NCBI GenBank assembly: GCA_022616535.1
Contig: JAKEEM010000060.1
Span: 1 to 59,962 of the forward strand
Direction: 5' to 3'
Source of the DNA: Chlorobiota bacterium
Lineage (GTDB): Bacteria > Bacteroidota > Ignavibacteria > Tepidaquicellales > OLB5
Length of the DNA stretch: 59,962 nucleotides
Below, one piece after another: positions 7,172 to 15,288 of the stretch. The position numbers were made by a program, and so were the translations under genes. Positions within the stretch are counted from its first letter, which is position 1, and every line of letters begins with the position of its first letter. A model generated the notes under the pieces. That model did not search any database, was not told the DNA's origin, and was given only the letters and a program-made list of their open reading frames with translations.

Positions 7172-7894
7172 TTAATTTCTTTCTCCAAAAATTGCCGTTC
7201 CTATTCTTAGCATATTTGAGCCTTCTTCTATTGCTATATCGTAATCAGCAGTCATACCCATCGAGAGATATTTCATATCAACATTCGGAATATTCTTTGC
7301 CTTTATTTCATTGAACAAACCGTTCAGAACCCTGAAATTTTCTCTCGCAATTTTTCTTTCATTTTCATCTTTTTCATCATTCATCATCCTGCTGATTGTC
7401 ATTAAGCCCTTAATTTTTACATTCTCAAATCCGGCAACTTCCTTCACAAGCTTTAAAGTATGCTGAACCTCGCAGCCTGACTTCTGCTCTTCACCGCTCG
7501 TATTTACCTGAATCAAACACTTAACCACACTGTTTATTTTCGACGCCTCGGTTTGAATCTTATGTGCAAGCTTTAAGCTGTCAACAGAGTGTATCAAAAA
7601 AACAAACGGAACAACGAGCTTAACCTTATTGGTCTGCAAATGCCCGACCAGATGCCAGTGAATTATCCTGTCACTCAGCTCCTCCTGTTTCGAAACCAGC
7701 TCTTGAACCTTATTTTCACCGAAATCAAGCTGGTTGAAATCCACCGCAGATGAAATTAGCTCAGCGGGAAAAGTCTTGCTTACTGCAATCACATAAATTT
7801 CTTTATAATCTCTGCCAACCCCATCGCAAACTGACTTAATCCTTTGCTTTAACTTGAGCAGATTACTTTCAATATAGTCGTATTTTCCCGCCAA
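7172..7894 (-). CDS. yggS: YggS-family pyridoxal phosphate homeostasis protein
   Basis: PLP-binding single-domain TIM-barrel protein (PLPBP/PROSC family), 240 residues. The PLP-lysine segment is IAVSKTFP near residue 38. Other signatures are DFGENKVQE, HWHLVGHLQTNK, GLMTI, LSMGMTADYDIAI and RIGTAIFGER. It has no known catalytic activity and buffers PLP and amino-acid pools. It heads the minus-strand run yggS-divIVA-PNP-PNP-like-DUF2905-Hcy methyltransferase and faces the deiminase gene across a 150-bp divergent intergenic region. Confidence 0.92.
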   Translation of the reverse strand: MAGKYDYIESNLLKLKQRIKSVCDGVGRDYKEIYVIAVSKTFPAELISSAVDFNQLDFGENKVQELVSKQEELSDRIIHWHLVGHLQTNKVKLVVPFVFLIHSVDSLKLAHKIQTEASKINSVVKCLIQVNTSGEEQKSGCEVQHTLKLVKEVAGFENVKIKGLMTISRMMNDEKDENERKIARENFRVLNGLFNEIKAKNIPNVDMKYLSMGMTADYDIAIEEGSNMLRIGTAIFGERN

Positions 7895-8044
7895 TAAAAT
7901 CTCAAAAAATAACTCATAAAAATATGATTAACTAAGGCAATATTCAAGATATTACGCTTTATTAATGATTTCCTCAAAAATCCGTTGTAATGCTCAACAA
8001 AAATCACTATTATTGACAATAATTTACATTTAAATACAATTTTT

Positions 8045-9805
8045 ATGAAATACCTGCTTTTTCCGATTTTTATAATTCTCATTGTCATTAAAAGCCCCTC
8101 TCAGGATAACTTTCTGCCTCACTACATGACTGAAGAAGAGAAGGTTCATTTAAAATATTATTATAAAAATCCGCAAAAATATGAATCTGACGATCCTGAT
8201 CCGCCGCCGACTGTGGTTAGAACAATAGCTGAGTGGGAAGAGCTTTCAGCCGTGCAGATAACGTGGACATCTTTTCTTCCAATATTAAGACAGGTCGTAG
8301 ATTATGCACAGGAAGAATGTTTAGTTTATATAATATGCAGCGATTCAAACAGTGTTAAAAGCTATTTAACATCAGGCGGAGTTCCGCTTTATAACATTAA
8401 ATATTTAATCACAGGGTTTAATAGTATATGGTGCAGAGATTACGGCCCTTGGACAGTTTATTCAAATGTGATGGATACGCTTAGAATTATTGACTGGATA
8501 TATAACAGACCGCTCAGACCATTGGATAATGCTACCCCCATTTTTATAGCCAACTATATGGGTGTGCCTATTCATCAGACCATAAATGCGCCGAACGACT
8601 TGGTAAATACAGGCGGCAACTTTATGGTAGACGGTCATGGAACAGGTTTTGCTTCCAAATTGATATTATCCGAAAACGGACCTAACAATCCTTACGGAGT
8701 TTCAGTTAAAACCGAGGCGCAGATTAATTCAATTATGAATGCATATATGGGGATAAGCAGGTATATTAAAATGGATGTACTGCCTTATGACCAGATTCAC
8801 CATATTGACATGCATATGAAATTACTTGATGAAGAAACACTTTTGGTTGGCGAATACCCGCCGGGTATTGCAGATGGTCCGCAGATAGAGCTGAATCTTC
8901 AGTACGTTCTTAACAACTTTCAAACCTGCTTTAATAAGCAATATAAGGTGGTCAGAATTCCAATGCCTCCGCATAACGGGAACTATCCTCCAACCGGAAA
9001 CTATAGGACATACACAAATTCCATTTTTATAAATAAAACGATTATTGTGCCTACATACGAGTATCGGTATGATACAACTGGACTGAGAATTTACCGGGAG
9101 GCGCTTCCCGGATACAATGTAGTTGGCATTGATTGCAATTCCATCATTCCCTCGCTCGGGGCAATCCACTGCATAGTAAAAGAAATCGGGGTCCGTGAAC
9201 CGGTATTCATTTCACACAGTGCTTTAAGAAACACAAATAACACAACCCAGCCTTACGAAGTAAAGGCTTATATTAAAACCAAAAGCGGAGTAGCAAATGC
9301 CCGAATGTTATGGTCAATAGACACTACTCAGGCCTTTACACAGGTAAATATGACAAATACCAGTGATACCTTCCGGGCTAATATTCCACCTCAGCAGCTT
9401 GGAACAAAGGTGTATTATTATATTTCTGCCACTTCAAACAACAACAGAACTGTTACAAAGCCGTTAACTGCCCCCAGAGGAAATATTCAGTTTCTAGTTA
9501 CCAATACATCAGGTATAACTTTAACAAACAGTAATGTTCCTCAGAGATTTACGCTGTATCAGAATTATCCAAACCCGTTTAATCCGGTAACACAAATAAA
9601 ATTTGATATTCCCAAATCTTCAAGAGTTACACTTAAGATTTATGATATTACAGGCAGGGAAATAGTGCTTTTAACAGATGCTCAGCTTAACGCAGGGACT
9701 TACGGCTACGAATGGGAAGCTTCTAATTATTCAAGCGGGATTTATTTCTTTAAGCTTGAGACAAAGGATTTCTCAAGCATTAAGAAAATGATTTTAGTGA
9801 AATAA
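8045..9805 (+). CDS. Secreted peptidylarginine/agmatine deiminase-family enzyme with T9SS sorting domain
   Basis: 586 residues: signal peptide (1-20), an amidinotransferase-fold deiminase domain (about 55-390), an Ig-like segment (about 400-490) and a T9SS sorting domain with NYPNPFNPVTQIKF. The catalytic set of the Porphyromonas-type peptidylarginine deiminase is complete: D132 (WCRDYGPW), H253 and D255 (HHIDMH) and nucleophile C376 (GAIHC). Such enzymes hydrolyse guanidino groups, turning arginine (free, as agmatine or in protein) into citrulline-type products with release of ammonia. The signal peptide and sorting domain place it on the cell surface or outside, as with P. gingivalis PPAD. 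The substrate cannot be told from sequence. Confidence 0.88.
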   Translation: MKYLLFPIFIILIVIKSPSQDNFLPHYMTEEEKVHLKYYYKNPQKYESDDPDPPPTVVRTIAEWEELSAVQITWTSFLPILRQVVDYAQEECLVYIICSDSNSVKSYLTSGGVPLYNIKYLITGFNSIWCRDYGPWTVYSNVMDTLRIIDWIYNRPLRPLDNATPIFIANYMGVPIHQTINAPNDLVNTGGNFMVDGHGTGFASKLILSENGPNNPYGVSVKTEAQINSIMNAYMGISRYIKMDVLPYDQIHHIDMHMKLLDEETLLVGEYPPGIADGPQIELNLQYVLNNFQTCFNKQYKVVRIPMPPHNGNYPPTGNYRTYTNSIFINKTIIVPTYEYRYDTTGLRIYREALPGYNVVGIDCNSIIPSLGAIHCIVKEIGVREPVFISHSALRNTNNTTQPYEVKAYIKTKSGVANARMLWSIDTTQAFTQVNMTNTSDTFRANIPPQQLGTKVYYYISATSNNNRTVTKPLTAPRGNIQFLVTNTSGITLTNSNVPQRFTLYQNYPNPFNPVTQIKFDIPKSSRVTLKIYDITGREIVLLTDAQLNAGTYGYEWEASNYSSGIYFFKLETKDFSSIKKMILVK

Positions 9806-9829
9806 ATCAATCAATGTTTTCAATATTAT

Positions 9830-9851
9830 GGCAGGTCTATCCTGCCTTTTT
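9830..9851 (+). terminator. Intrinsic terminator after the deiminase gene
   Basis: GGCAGG (9830-9835), loop TCTAT, CCTGCC (9841-9846), then five T. It lies 25 bp after the stop codon. Confidence 0.75.
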
Positions 9852-9913
9852 CATTTTATTTTTAAATTGATACAGATAATTTTGAAAAACAATAAAACTT
9901 ATTAATAATTACA

Positions 9914-10279
9914 ATGAACAATACAAAAACCTGGCTTGAGGGGATAGGAAAAACAATCGATGCAAAGAATGCAAAAGCTTTTTCCGAATATATAACCGAA
10001 GACGGCTCGTTCAGATTCGGCAACCAGCCTGAAGTTGCAGGCAGGAAAGCAATTGAAGGTTATGTCGCAGAATTCTTTAAGATGCTCAAAGCTTCCCAAC
10101 ATGAAATTATTAATTGGTGGGATAATAATGACCACATAATATGGGAAGGAAGAGTTACATACACAAGACTTGATGATAAAAAGGTAGTGGTTAATTTCAC
10201 GAACGTTTTTTACATGAAGAACGGCTTAATAGATAAGTACAACATATATATCGATAACACTCCTTTATTTGCCAATTAA
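9914..10279 (+). CDS. SnoaL-like / NTF2-like superfamily protein
   Basis: 121 residues, typical of the cone-shaped alpha+beta NTF2-like fold. Features are an N-terminal helix with KTIDAKNAKAFSEYITED, a core FRFGNQPEVAGRKAIEGYV, and C-terminal strands with WEGRVTY and VNFTNVFYMKNGLIDKYNIYID. SnoaL-like proteins bind or isomerise small hydrophobic molecules, and many have no known function. No signal peptide. It stands alone between two terminators. Confidence 0.75.
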   Translation: MNNTKTWLEGIGKTIDAKNAKAFSEYITEDGSFRFGNQPEVAGRKAIEGYVAEFFKMLKASQHEIINWWDNNDHIIWEGRVTYTRLDDKKVVVNFTNVFYMKNGLIDKYNIYIDNTPLFAN

Positions 10280-10306
10280 AAAAACAAGGGGCTTCGAGCC
10301 CCTTGT
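10278..10306 (-). terminator. Intrinsic terminator for the VOC gene (minus strand)
   Basis: A perfect 10-bp stem ACAAGGGGCT/AGCCCCTTGT (10284-10293, 10297-10306) with a 3-nt loop. Read on the minus strand it is followed by seven T (complement of A at 10278-10284). It ends the VOC gene and abuts the stop codon of the SnoaL-like gene; the stem may also slow plus-strand transcription. Confidence 0.85.
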
Positions 10307-10347
10307 CCTATGAATTGATTTGGTGTCAATCATTGTTTCAAATCTTA

Positions 10348-10725
10348 TCAGCTTCTTGGCGGCGGAGTATGGAGTGCAACTTTATTTCCTTCCGTATCAA
10401 GGAAAATTGCGAAGTCACCAATTTCAGGAGTTATTGGGGTCCTCGGCACTACAACCTTACCCCCTGCTTTGGGTATTCTTACAAGAACTTCATTGATTAT
10501 ACCATCGGCATTAAGGTAAACTATGGCGCCCTTATCGCTCGGCTCATATCCCTCGCCGTGAACTAAAGCTCCGCTTACACCCTGCCCATCACTTGCAAAA
10601 AAACCCATCCTGTAGGGTCCCATCATGCTGTCTTCCATTTTAATTTCAAAAATCGTTTCATAGAATTTTTTTGCCCGCTCAAAATTCACCACAGGCAGCT
10701 CAAACCAATTAATTGTGTTTCTCAT
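10348..10725 (-). CDS. VOC-family (glyoxalase/bleomycin-resistance fold) protein
   Basis: 125 residues with two beta-alpha-beta-beta-beta units. The N-terminal unit has INWFELPVVNFERAKKFYE. The C-terminal unit has FAIFLDTEGNKVALHTPP with the usual metal-site Glu position. It belongs to the single-domain vicinal-oxygen-chelate proteins (YP_ or PhnB-like 'VOC family'); the substrate is unknown. A TAATTTTG box lies upstream (complement of 10757-10764). The AraC gene lies upstream on the same strand with a 56-bp gap, so the two may be coupled in regulation. Confidence 0.82.
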   Translation of the reverse strand: MRNTINWFELPVVNFERAKKFYETIFEIKMEDSMMGPYRMGFFASDGQGVSGALVHGEGYEPSDKGAIVYLNADGIINEVLVRIPKAGGKVVVPRTPITPEIGDFAIFLDTEGNKVALHTPPPRS

Positions 10726-10781
10726 AATTATTCCTTTCGTTAATAATTTTATATCACAAAATTATTCATAACATAAATTAC

Positions 10782-11729
10782 CTACTTCTTAATTCCTGCT
10801 AATTTTCTTTGGAACATGCTGTAAGAGGTTCGCATTGTCTCGGGCGACATCCCGTATTTCTGTTTAAGCAGCCAGCTGAACGAGCTTAAGCTGTTAAAGC
10901 CAATCTCAAAACAAACTTCGGTAATCGGCATATCGGTTCTTAGAATCAAATCGAAAGCCTTGTCTATTCTTTTTCTGGTAATATACTGATAAGGGGTTTC
11001 ATTGAAGATGTTTTTAAAAAGCCGTATAAAATGAAAAGGTGACATGCAAGCTTCTTTTGCAGCATATTCGATTTTTACCTCGGATGAAAAATTCTCATCA
11101 AGCCAGTCTTTTGCTCTGTAAATTCGTTTATAAATCTCAATTTTAGTGGATTTTTTTGCTGCCGGTATTCTTTTTATCTCTTTTCCGACCTGCCGGTGAA
11201 TTCCAAGAAAGGCTTTAAGAAGCATATAGAATTCCTCTTCGAGCCAGTTATTGTCATCATATCCTAATTTTGATGCCATACGAAATTTGAAAATAAACGG
11301 ATACAAAACCGTATCGTGAGGATATAATATTTCCATAAAGTGGACCGGCTGCTCAGGATGAGTTATCTCGTTATCAAGTATATTATCTTCGGAAGATATA
11401 AGACTGCTTAGCACTTCCTCAGCAAACTGGGGTCTGAAGAAAACGGAAATCGTTTCAACTGTCTCATTGGACTGAATTCTTGCTGAGTATTTCTGCCCGC
11501 TGTTGAAAATCAGGTAAGTTGAGGGTGTTACCCTAAAGCTTCTTTGTTTTGTTGCAAAATACTCCTCCCCCTTCAACGTAAATTTTATTGTAAGCGGACC
11601 CGTGTGAAGCGGGTAATAGGCATTTTTGGTCTTGTTGTGAATAATCATATTAGGCCACCTGTAAACAGGACAGGGAGCGTTTATGTTAAATCCGGGTTTT
11701 GTATAATCAGGATATCTGTTTAATATCAT
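10782..11729 (-). CDS. AraC-family transcriptional regulator
   Basis: 315 residues. The C-terminal 100 residues hold two helix-turn-helix motifs of the AraC/XylS type: AKEACMSPFHFIRLFKN with ETPYQYITRKRIDKA, then PITEVCFEIGFNSLSSFSWL with KYGMSP. The N-terminal part is a cupin-like sensor (about 40-130). The effector is unknown. It lies 56 bp upstream of the VOC gene on the same strand, which is its most likely local target. Confidence 0.85.
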   Translation of the reverse strand: MILNRYPDYTKPGFNINAPCPVYRWPNMIIHNKTKNAYYPLHTGPLTIKFTLKGEEYFATKQRSFRVTPSTYLIFNSGQKYSARIQSNETVETISVFFRPQFAEEVLSSLISSEDNILDNEITHPEQPVHFMEILYPHDTVLYPFIFKFRMASKLGYDDNNWLEEEFYMLLKAFLGIHRQVGKEIKRIPAAKKSTKIEIYKRIYRAKDWLDENFSSEVKIEYAAKEACMSPFHFIRLFKNIFNETPYQYITRKRIDKAFDLILRTDMPITEVCFEIGFNSLSSFSWLLKQKYGMSPETMRTSYSMFQRKLAGIKK

Positions 11730-11903
11730 TTTACGTCTGGAATACGAGGGCTTTTAAAAAGTAATGCAATCTTATCTATAATTGTAATCAAATTCAATTA
11801 AGTTATTTAGGCTATATCGTGCTCCTGACTATGATATTCTAAAAATAAATACCCCTTTTCGGTTAGTGCAATCTCTTAGCTAAAAAATAATATTTGCAGC
11901 ACA

Positions 11904-12383
11904 ATGCTCCGCCAAATACAGAAAAACATATTTATTTACAAGTTTTTAACGGGACTTACACCAGTTGGATTTACAAAGTTTACAATTAGCCATGTAACCT
12001 TCAATCCGAAGGAAAACGATATAAGCCTCGGAACAGCTGCCGGAGAAAGATTTATTGAAAAGCTTGAAGGTAAAATCGTAATTAAAGCATGGAAGGAAAT
12101 TGAGAAGAATTTTCCATATTGCGTCCTGGGTGATTACTCGCTTAAAACCAATTCATTCAGCGGAATAATTATGGTTGATAACGAGCAGGTTCTGGATAAC
12201 CCGCGGAAGTTCATTCCGAAAGCGTTAACGAGCTTTAAGAACCGCTCGACCCTTCTTCTAAACCAGTTCCACGGAACTCATGGAAGAGTTTTTTGGGCAA
12301 ATAATTACCAAGAGACTTTTATTGAAGATATTCACGATTTAAAAGAAGCGTTAAGCGAATTGAAAGTATCATACGTTGGTTAA
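11904..12383 (+). CDS. Degenerate REP-associated tyrosine transposase-like (Y1_Tnp) protein lacking HUH
   Basis: 159 residues. The layout follows bacteroidotal RAYT proteins. A segment AWKEIEKNFPYCVLGDY aligns with the EIPNHFPYVxLGxY-type stretch, then the expected MPNHVHG motif reads KTNSFSG, then GIIMVDNE. The C-terminal part SFKNRSTLLLN and FWANNYQETFIED aligns with the FKSRST and FAWQxxYYEHIIR region that carries the catalytic Tyr. Both metal-binding His are absent, so single-strand cleavage is unlikely. A REP-like palindrome begins 3 bp after the stop, as is usual beside RAYT genes. Degenerate or domesticated; the alignment is by eye. Confidence 0.6.
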   Translation: MLRQIQKNIFIYKFLTGLTPVGFTKFTISHVTFNPKENDISLGTAAGERFIEKLEGKIVIKAWKEIEKNFPYCVLGDYSLKTNSFSGIIMVDNEQVLDNPRKFIPKALTSFKNRSTLLLNQFHGTHGRVFWANNYQETFIEDIHDLKEALSELKVSYVG

Positions 12384-12386
12384 GAA

Positions 12387-12417
12387 CCCGCCTGTCTGCT
12401 ACAGGCATTAAGGCGGG
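12387..12417. repeat. REP-like palindrome beside the RAYT-like gene
   Basis: Outer arms CCCGCC (12387-12392) and GGCGGG (12412-12417) enclose an inner stem CCTGT-CTGCT-ACAGG (12391-12405). The sequence theme (CCGCCTG, CTACAGGCA) matches the palindrome at 4828-4867. Confidence 0.65.
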
Positions 12418-12441
12418 AATTTTAAAATAACACTCTAAATT

Positions 12442-12472
12442 AAAAAGGCGTTCGTACTGAACGCCTCTTTTT
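12442..12472. terminator. Bidirectional intrinsic terminator
   Basis: AGGCGTTC (12446-12453), loop GTACT, GAACGCCT (12459-12466), followed by CTTTTT on the plus strand and preceded by five A (T on the minus strand). It serves the convergent RAYT-like gene and the sensor kinase gene. Confidence 0.85.
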
Positions 12473-12485
12473 ATTTATTCCATAA

Positions 12486-13775
12486 TCAGACCGCTTTTAG
12501 CTTTAATACAACTTCGGTTCCTTCACTAACTTGGCTGTTTATAATAATCTCCCCGTTATGAGCATCCATAATTTTTTTGCATATAGAAAGTCCGAGCCCG
12601 AAGCCGCCCGTTTTTCTTGAACGTGATGGGTCTGCCCTGTAGAACGGCTCGAATATAAGCTTTAAATCCTTTTCCGAAATTCCGACTCCATTATCTTTAA
12701 ATGAAATCCAAACATCTCCCATCTGTTCCTTCGATTCAATTTTAACTAAATCATTGGAATATTTGAGCGCATTATCTATCAGATTTCTGAAAACAATCTG
12801 CAGCTTCTCAAAATCGGCGTTGAAGTAAATTTCATCCTGTTGTTTGACCAATTTCAGCCTCTCGACCACATCATACTCACTTATCGTATCCTCAAGAAGT
12901 TCGACTACGTTTACTTTTTCAATCTTGAGATTTGTAAAAGAAGTGTCATTTCGGTAGCTTTCGAGCAAACCGGAAATCATTCTTTCCATTTCATTTATAT
13001 CTTCCTCGATTTTTTCCTTTGGGGAACCAACCTCCAGTCCGAGCTTAATTCTGGTTAATGGCGAGCGAAGCTCGTGGGAAACATCAATTAAAAGCTGCTC
13101 TTTAGCTTTAATAGAGCTGCTGATTTTGCCTGACATCTCATTTATCGATTCAGCAAGCTCGCCAAGCTCGTCTTTTCTGCCTGCGGGAATTTTTACATTA
13201 TAATTTCCGTCTCCAATCTGCTCAACAGCAAGCGATAAGTCTTTCAGGGGCTTAAATAGCCTTCTTAAAAAAAGTGATAGGATTATTATTAAAATACTGA
13301 TGAACAATATCATCAATAAAATAGCTCTTTCCGGCTTAAACATATCGGGATTGAAGGGCTCTATAATAAAAACTCCGTTTGGAAATTTGAATATGGAGTA
13401 TCGTTTTTCATTGTACCTTACTATAAAGGATTCTTTTCTTAAAAACTCCTCCCTGTTCCCAGGCGGCATAAGTATATCGCCCAAAGTTGGCATTTTTTCA
13501 CTGGAAGACCACGCGCCTTCATGAGATTCAAATCTCATTTCAATATCGAGGTCTTCGCATATCTGCTTTGCCTTAACCGTATCGGGAGGAATGCCGATAT
13601 CCGTTACAATACTGTGCTCCATACGTCTCGTAAAGTCTCTCAAATATTTTCTCGGTTTGTCATCTGTGCTGAGACGGAAAACGAAAATAACAATCATATT
13701 AAGCAAAAGCCCAAAAACAAATACAGTAAGTATGAGTTTAAAAAATATAGAGAGTTTCGGGAGCTTTAATTTCAT
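12486..13775 (-). CDS. Sensor histidine kinase (CpxA/EnvZ-like architecture)
   Basis: 429 residues in the inner membrane. TM1 is at about 10-32 and a periplasmic sensor of about 115 residues follows. TM2 is at about 148-168, then HAMP (PLKDLSLAVEQIGDGNY). Next come a HisKA domain with phospho-acceptor H234 (DVSHELRSPLTR) and an HATPase domain with N-box DNALKYS, G1 DNGVGIS, F-box FEPFYR and G2 GGFGLGLSI. Its ATG overlaps the response-regulator stop (ATGA), so the pair is translationally coupled. With the Spy/CpxP-like gene upstream, it is best read as an envelope-stress system. Confidence 0.9.
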   Translation of the reverse strand: MKLKLPKLSIFFKLILTVFVFGLLLNMIVIFVFRLSTDDKPRKYLRDFTRRMEHSIVTDIGIPPDTVKAKQICEDLDIEMRFESHEGAWSSSEKMPTLGDILMPPGNREEFLRKESFIVRYNEKRYSIFKFPNGVFIIEPFNPDMFKPERAILLMILFISILIIILSLFLRRLFKPLKDLSLAVEQIGDGNYNVKIPAGRKDELGELAESINEMSGKISSSIKAKEQLLIDVSHELRSPLTRIKLGLEVGSPKEKIEEDINEMERMISGLLESYRNDTSFTNLKIEKVNVVELLEDTISEYDVVERLKLVKQQDEIYFNADFEKLQIVFRNLIDNALKYSNDLVKIESKEQMGDVWISFKDNGVGISEKDLKLIFEPFYRADPSRSRKTGGFGLGLSICKKIMDAHNGEIIINSQVSEGTEVVLKLKAV

Positions 13776-14470
13776 TTTTCAGCCTCTTCCAGGAAAAACA
13801 TATATCCGACGCTGTGTACTGTTTTAATTAATTGTTCTTTTTTACTGCCAAGCGATTTGAATTTATTCCTCAGCCGCGATACCATAACGTCAACCGAGCG
13901 GTCAAAAGACATCCACGATATTCCCCTCGTATTCTGCATTATTTCATCACGGGATAAAACTTTGCCGTTGTTTTTAACAAAAAGAAGCAGCAGTTCATAT
14001 TCGGTTGAAGTGAGCTCCATATCTTTGTTATGAAATGAGGCGGAACGCTTATTGGGGTCAACAACAAGATTTTTAAGCTTAATGAGCTCATTTTTTTTCA
14101 GCTTAAGGTCGCTTCTCCTCAGAACGGATTGAATCCTTGCAAGAAGTTCTCTTGGCTCAAAAGGCTTCGGAAGGTAATCATCTGCACCAAGCTCAAGTCC
14201 TACTACTTTATCCGTAACTTCACCCCTTGCTGTGAGCATTACAACCGGAGTCTCATAATCCTTCCTTATTTGTTTAACAGTTTCAAAACCGTCCATATCG
14301 GGAAGCATAACGTCTAAAATAATTAAATCGTAGTGGTGATTTTTAAGCTTGACCAGACCATCTTTTGGGTTTTCAACCGCGGTGGTGTTAAAGTTATTGC
14401 TTCCAAGATACTCCTGAAGCAGCTGGTTTAGCTTTACATCGTCATCTATAATTAAAATCGATTTTGACAT
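13772..14470 (-). CDS. OmpR/PhoB-family response regulator (Cpx-like)
   Basis: 232 residues. The receiver domain has the acidic trio D9-D11 (IIDDD), phospho-acceptor D53 (LDVMLPDMDG), T in LTARG and K103 (YLPKPF). The C-terminal winged-helix domain has the region TSTEYELLLLFVKNNGKVLSRDEIM and the DNA-contact helix SVDVMVSRLRNKF. It overlaps the kinase by 4 nt. The likely targets are this operon and envelope genes, inferred from the Spy/CpxP-like gene 98 bp upstream. Confidence 0.92.
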   Translation of the reverse strand: MSKSILIIDDDVKLNQLLQEYLGSNNFNTTAVENPKDGLVKLKNHHYDLIILDVMLPDMDGFETVKQIRKDYETPVVMLTARGEVTDKVVGLELGADDYLPKPFEPRELLARIQSVLRRSDLKLKKNELIKLKNLVVDPNKRSASFHNKDMELTSTEYELLLLFVKNNGKVLSRDEIMQNTRGISWMSFDRSVDVMVSRLRNKFKSLGSKKEQLIKTVHSVGYMFFLEEAEK

Positions 14471-14498
14471 TTACCTTTAATATTTATACGAGTTAAAG

Positions 14499-14522
14499 CA
14501 ATGGCGCAAATGCGCCATTGCC
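14499..14522. promoter_or_regulatory. Perfect hairpin between the CpxP-like gene and the response regulator
   Basis: An 11-bp perfect inverted repeat GCAATGGCGCA/TGCGCCATTGC with a 2-nt centre (a 4-nt loop in practice). It lacks a proper T-run, so it may reduce read-through or protect the upstream mRNA end, giving more CpxP-like protein than regulator. Alternatively it is a binding site. Confidence 0.55.
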
Positions 14523-14568
14523 TAAGTGTAAAAATAATTATACTTAATTTTAGTTACTATTCAAATCA

Positions 14569-15111
14569 TTAATGACTATCAGGTTTATCTTTGAAAAACC
14601 CGTGTCCCTTTTCTCGCTTTTCCTTTAGTTTATCGGCAACTTTATTTCTCTGCTCGGGTGTTAAAATCGCATGAAACTTTGCCATTTCATCTATAATAAA
14701 ATTGCGCATTTCTTCTCTGTCAGCCTCGCGCTGTTTTGCAAGCTCCAAAGCTTTCTGCTTATCAAATGTATCGCTTCTGAACATTTGTTCGAATTCAGAT
14801 GCATGGTCTTTTCTCTTTTGTCTTAAGGCATCCTTTTTAGCTTTAATTTCGTCCTTTATTTTATTTACTTCGGCCTGCTGCTGCTCGCTTAAATTCAAAT
14901 CTTTTGTAATTCTATCGAGCATAAAGCCCCAGGGTCCGCCCTCTCTGTATTTATCAACTATATTTTTGGTAAAGCCGGCGCCGGCTAATCCAATTAAAAT
15001 AAAAATCGCAAGAGATGAAATTAAAATAATTTTTTTCCTGCTTTTCTTCTTTGTCCCTTTCGCAAAATCTGAATTTTGCTCCGGAATTTGTGATTCGTTT
15101 ATTTCTGTCAT
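14569..15111 (-). CDS. Spy/CpxP-family LTXXQ protein, membrane-anchored
   Basis: 180 residues. A basic stretch (TKKKSRKK) precedes one hydrophobic segment (about 27-48), so it is probably an uncleaved anchor with the rest in the periplasm. The helical domain holds two LTxxQ-type motifs, LNLSEQQQAEV and LTPEQRNKV, and a highly charged middle helix, as in CpxP, Spy and zinc-resistance-associated proteins. Such proteins act as periplasmic chaperones or dampers of Cpx signalling. It heads the operon with the two-component genes. A TAATTTTG -7-like box lies upstream (complement of 15154-15161). Confidence 0.82.
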   Translation of the reverse strand: MTEINESQIPEQNSDFAKGTKKKSRKKIILISSLAIFILIGLAGAGFTKNIVDKYREGGPWGFMLDRITKDLNLSEQQQAEVNKIKDEIKAKKDALRQKRKDHASEFEQMFRSDTFDKQKALELAKQREADREEMRNFIIDEMAKFHAILTPEQRNKVADKLKEKREKGHGFFKDKPDSH

Positions 15112-15288
15112 TTTATATACTCCTTAATTATTTTAAAATGTTAGTTGGTATTGCAAAATTAGCTTTTAAACTTGCAAATATTATGATTTTATTGTAATCG
15201 AAATGTAAAAAATTGTATCACTAAAATCACATTATTAGGGTGAATTAATACAAATTTTTGATTAAGTTGAATGAAAATAGGGGGAAAT

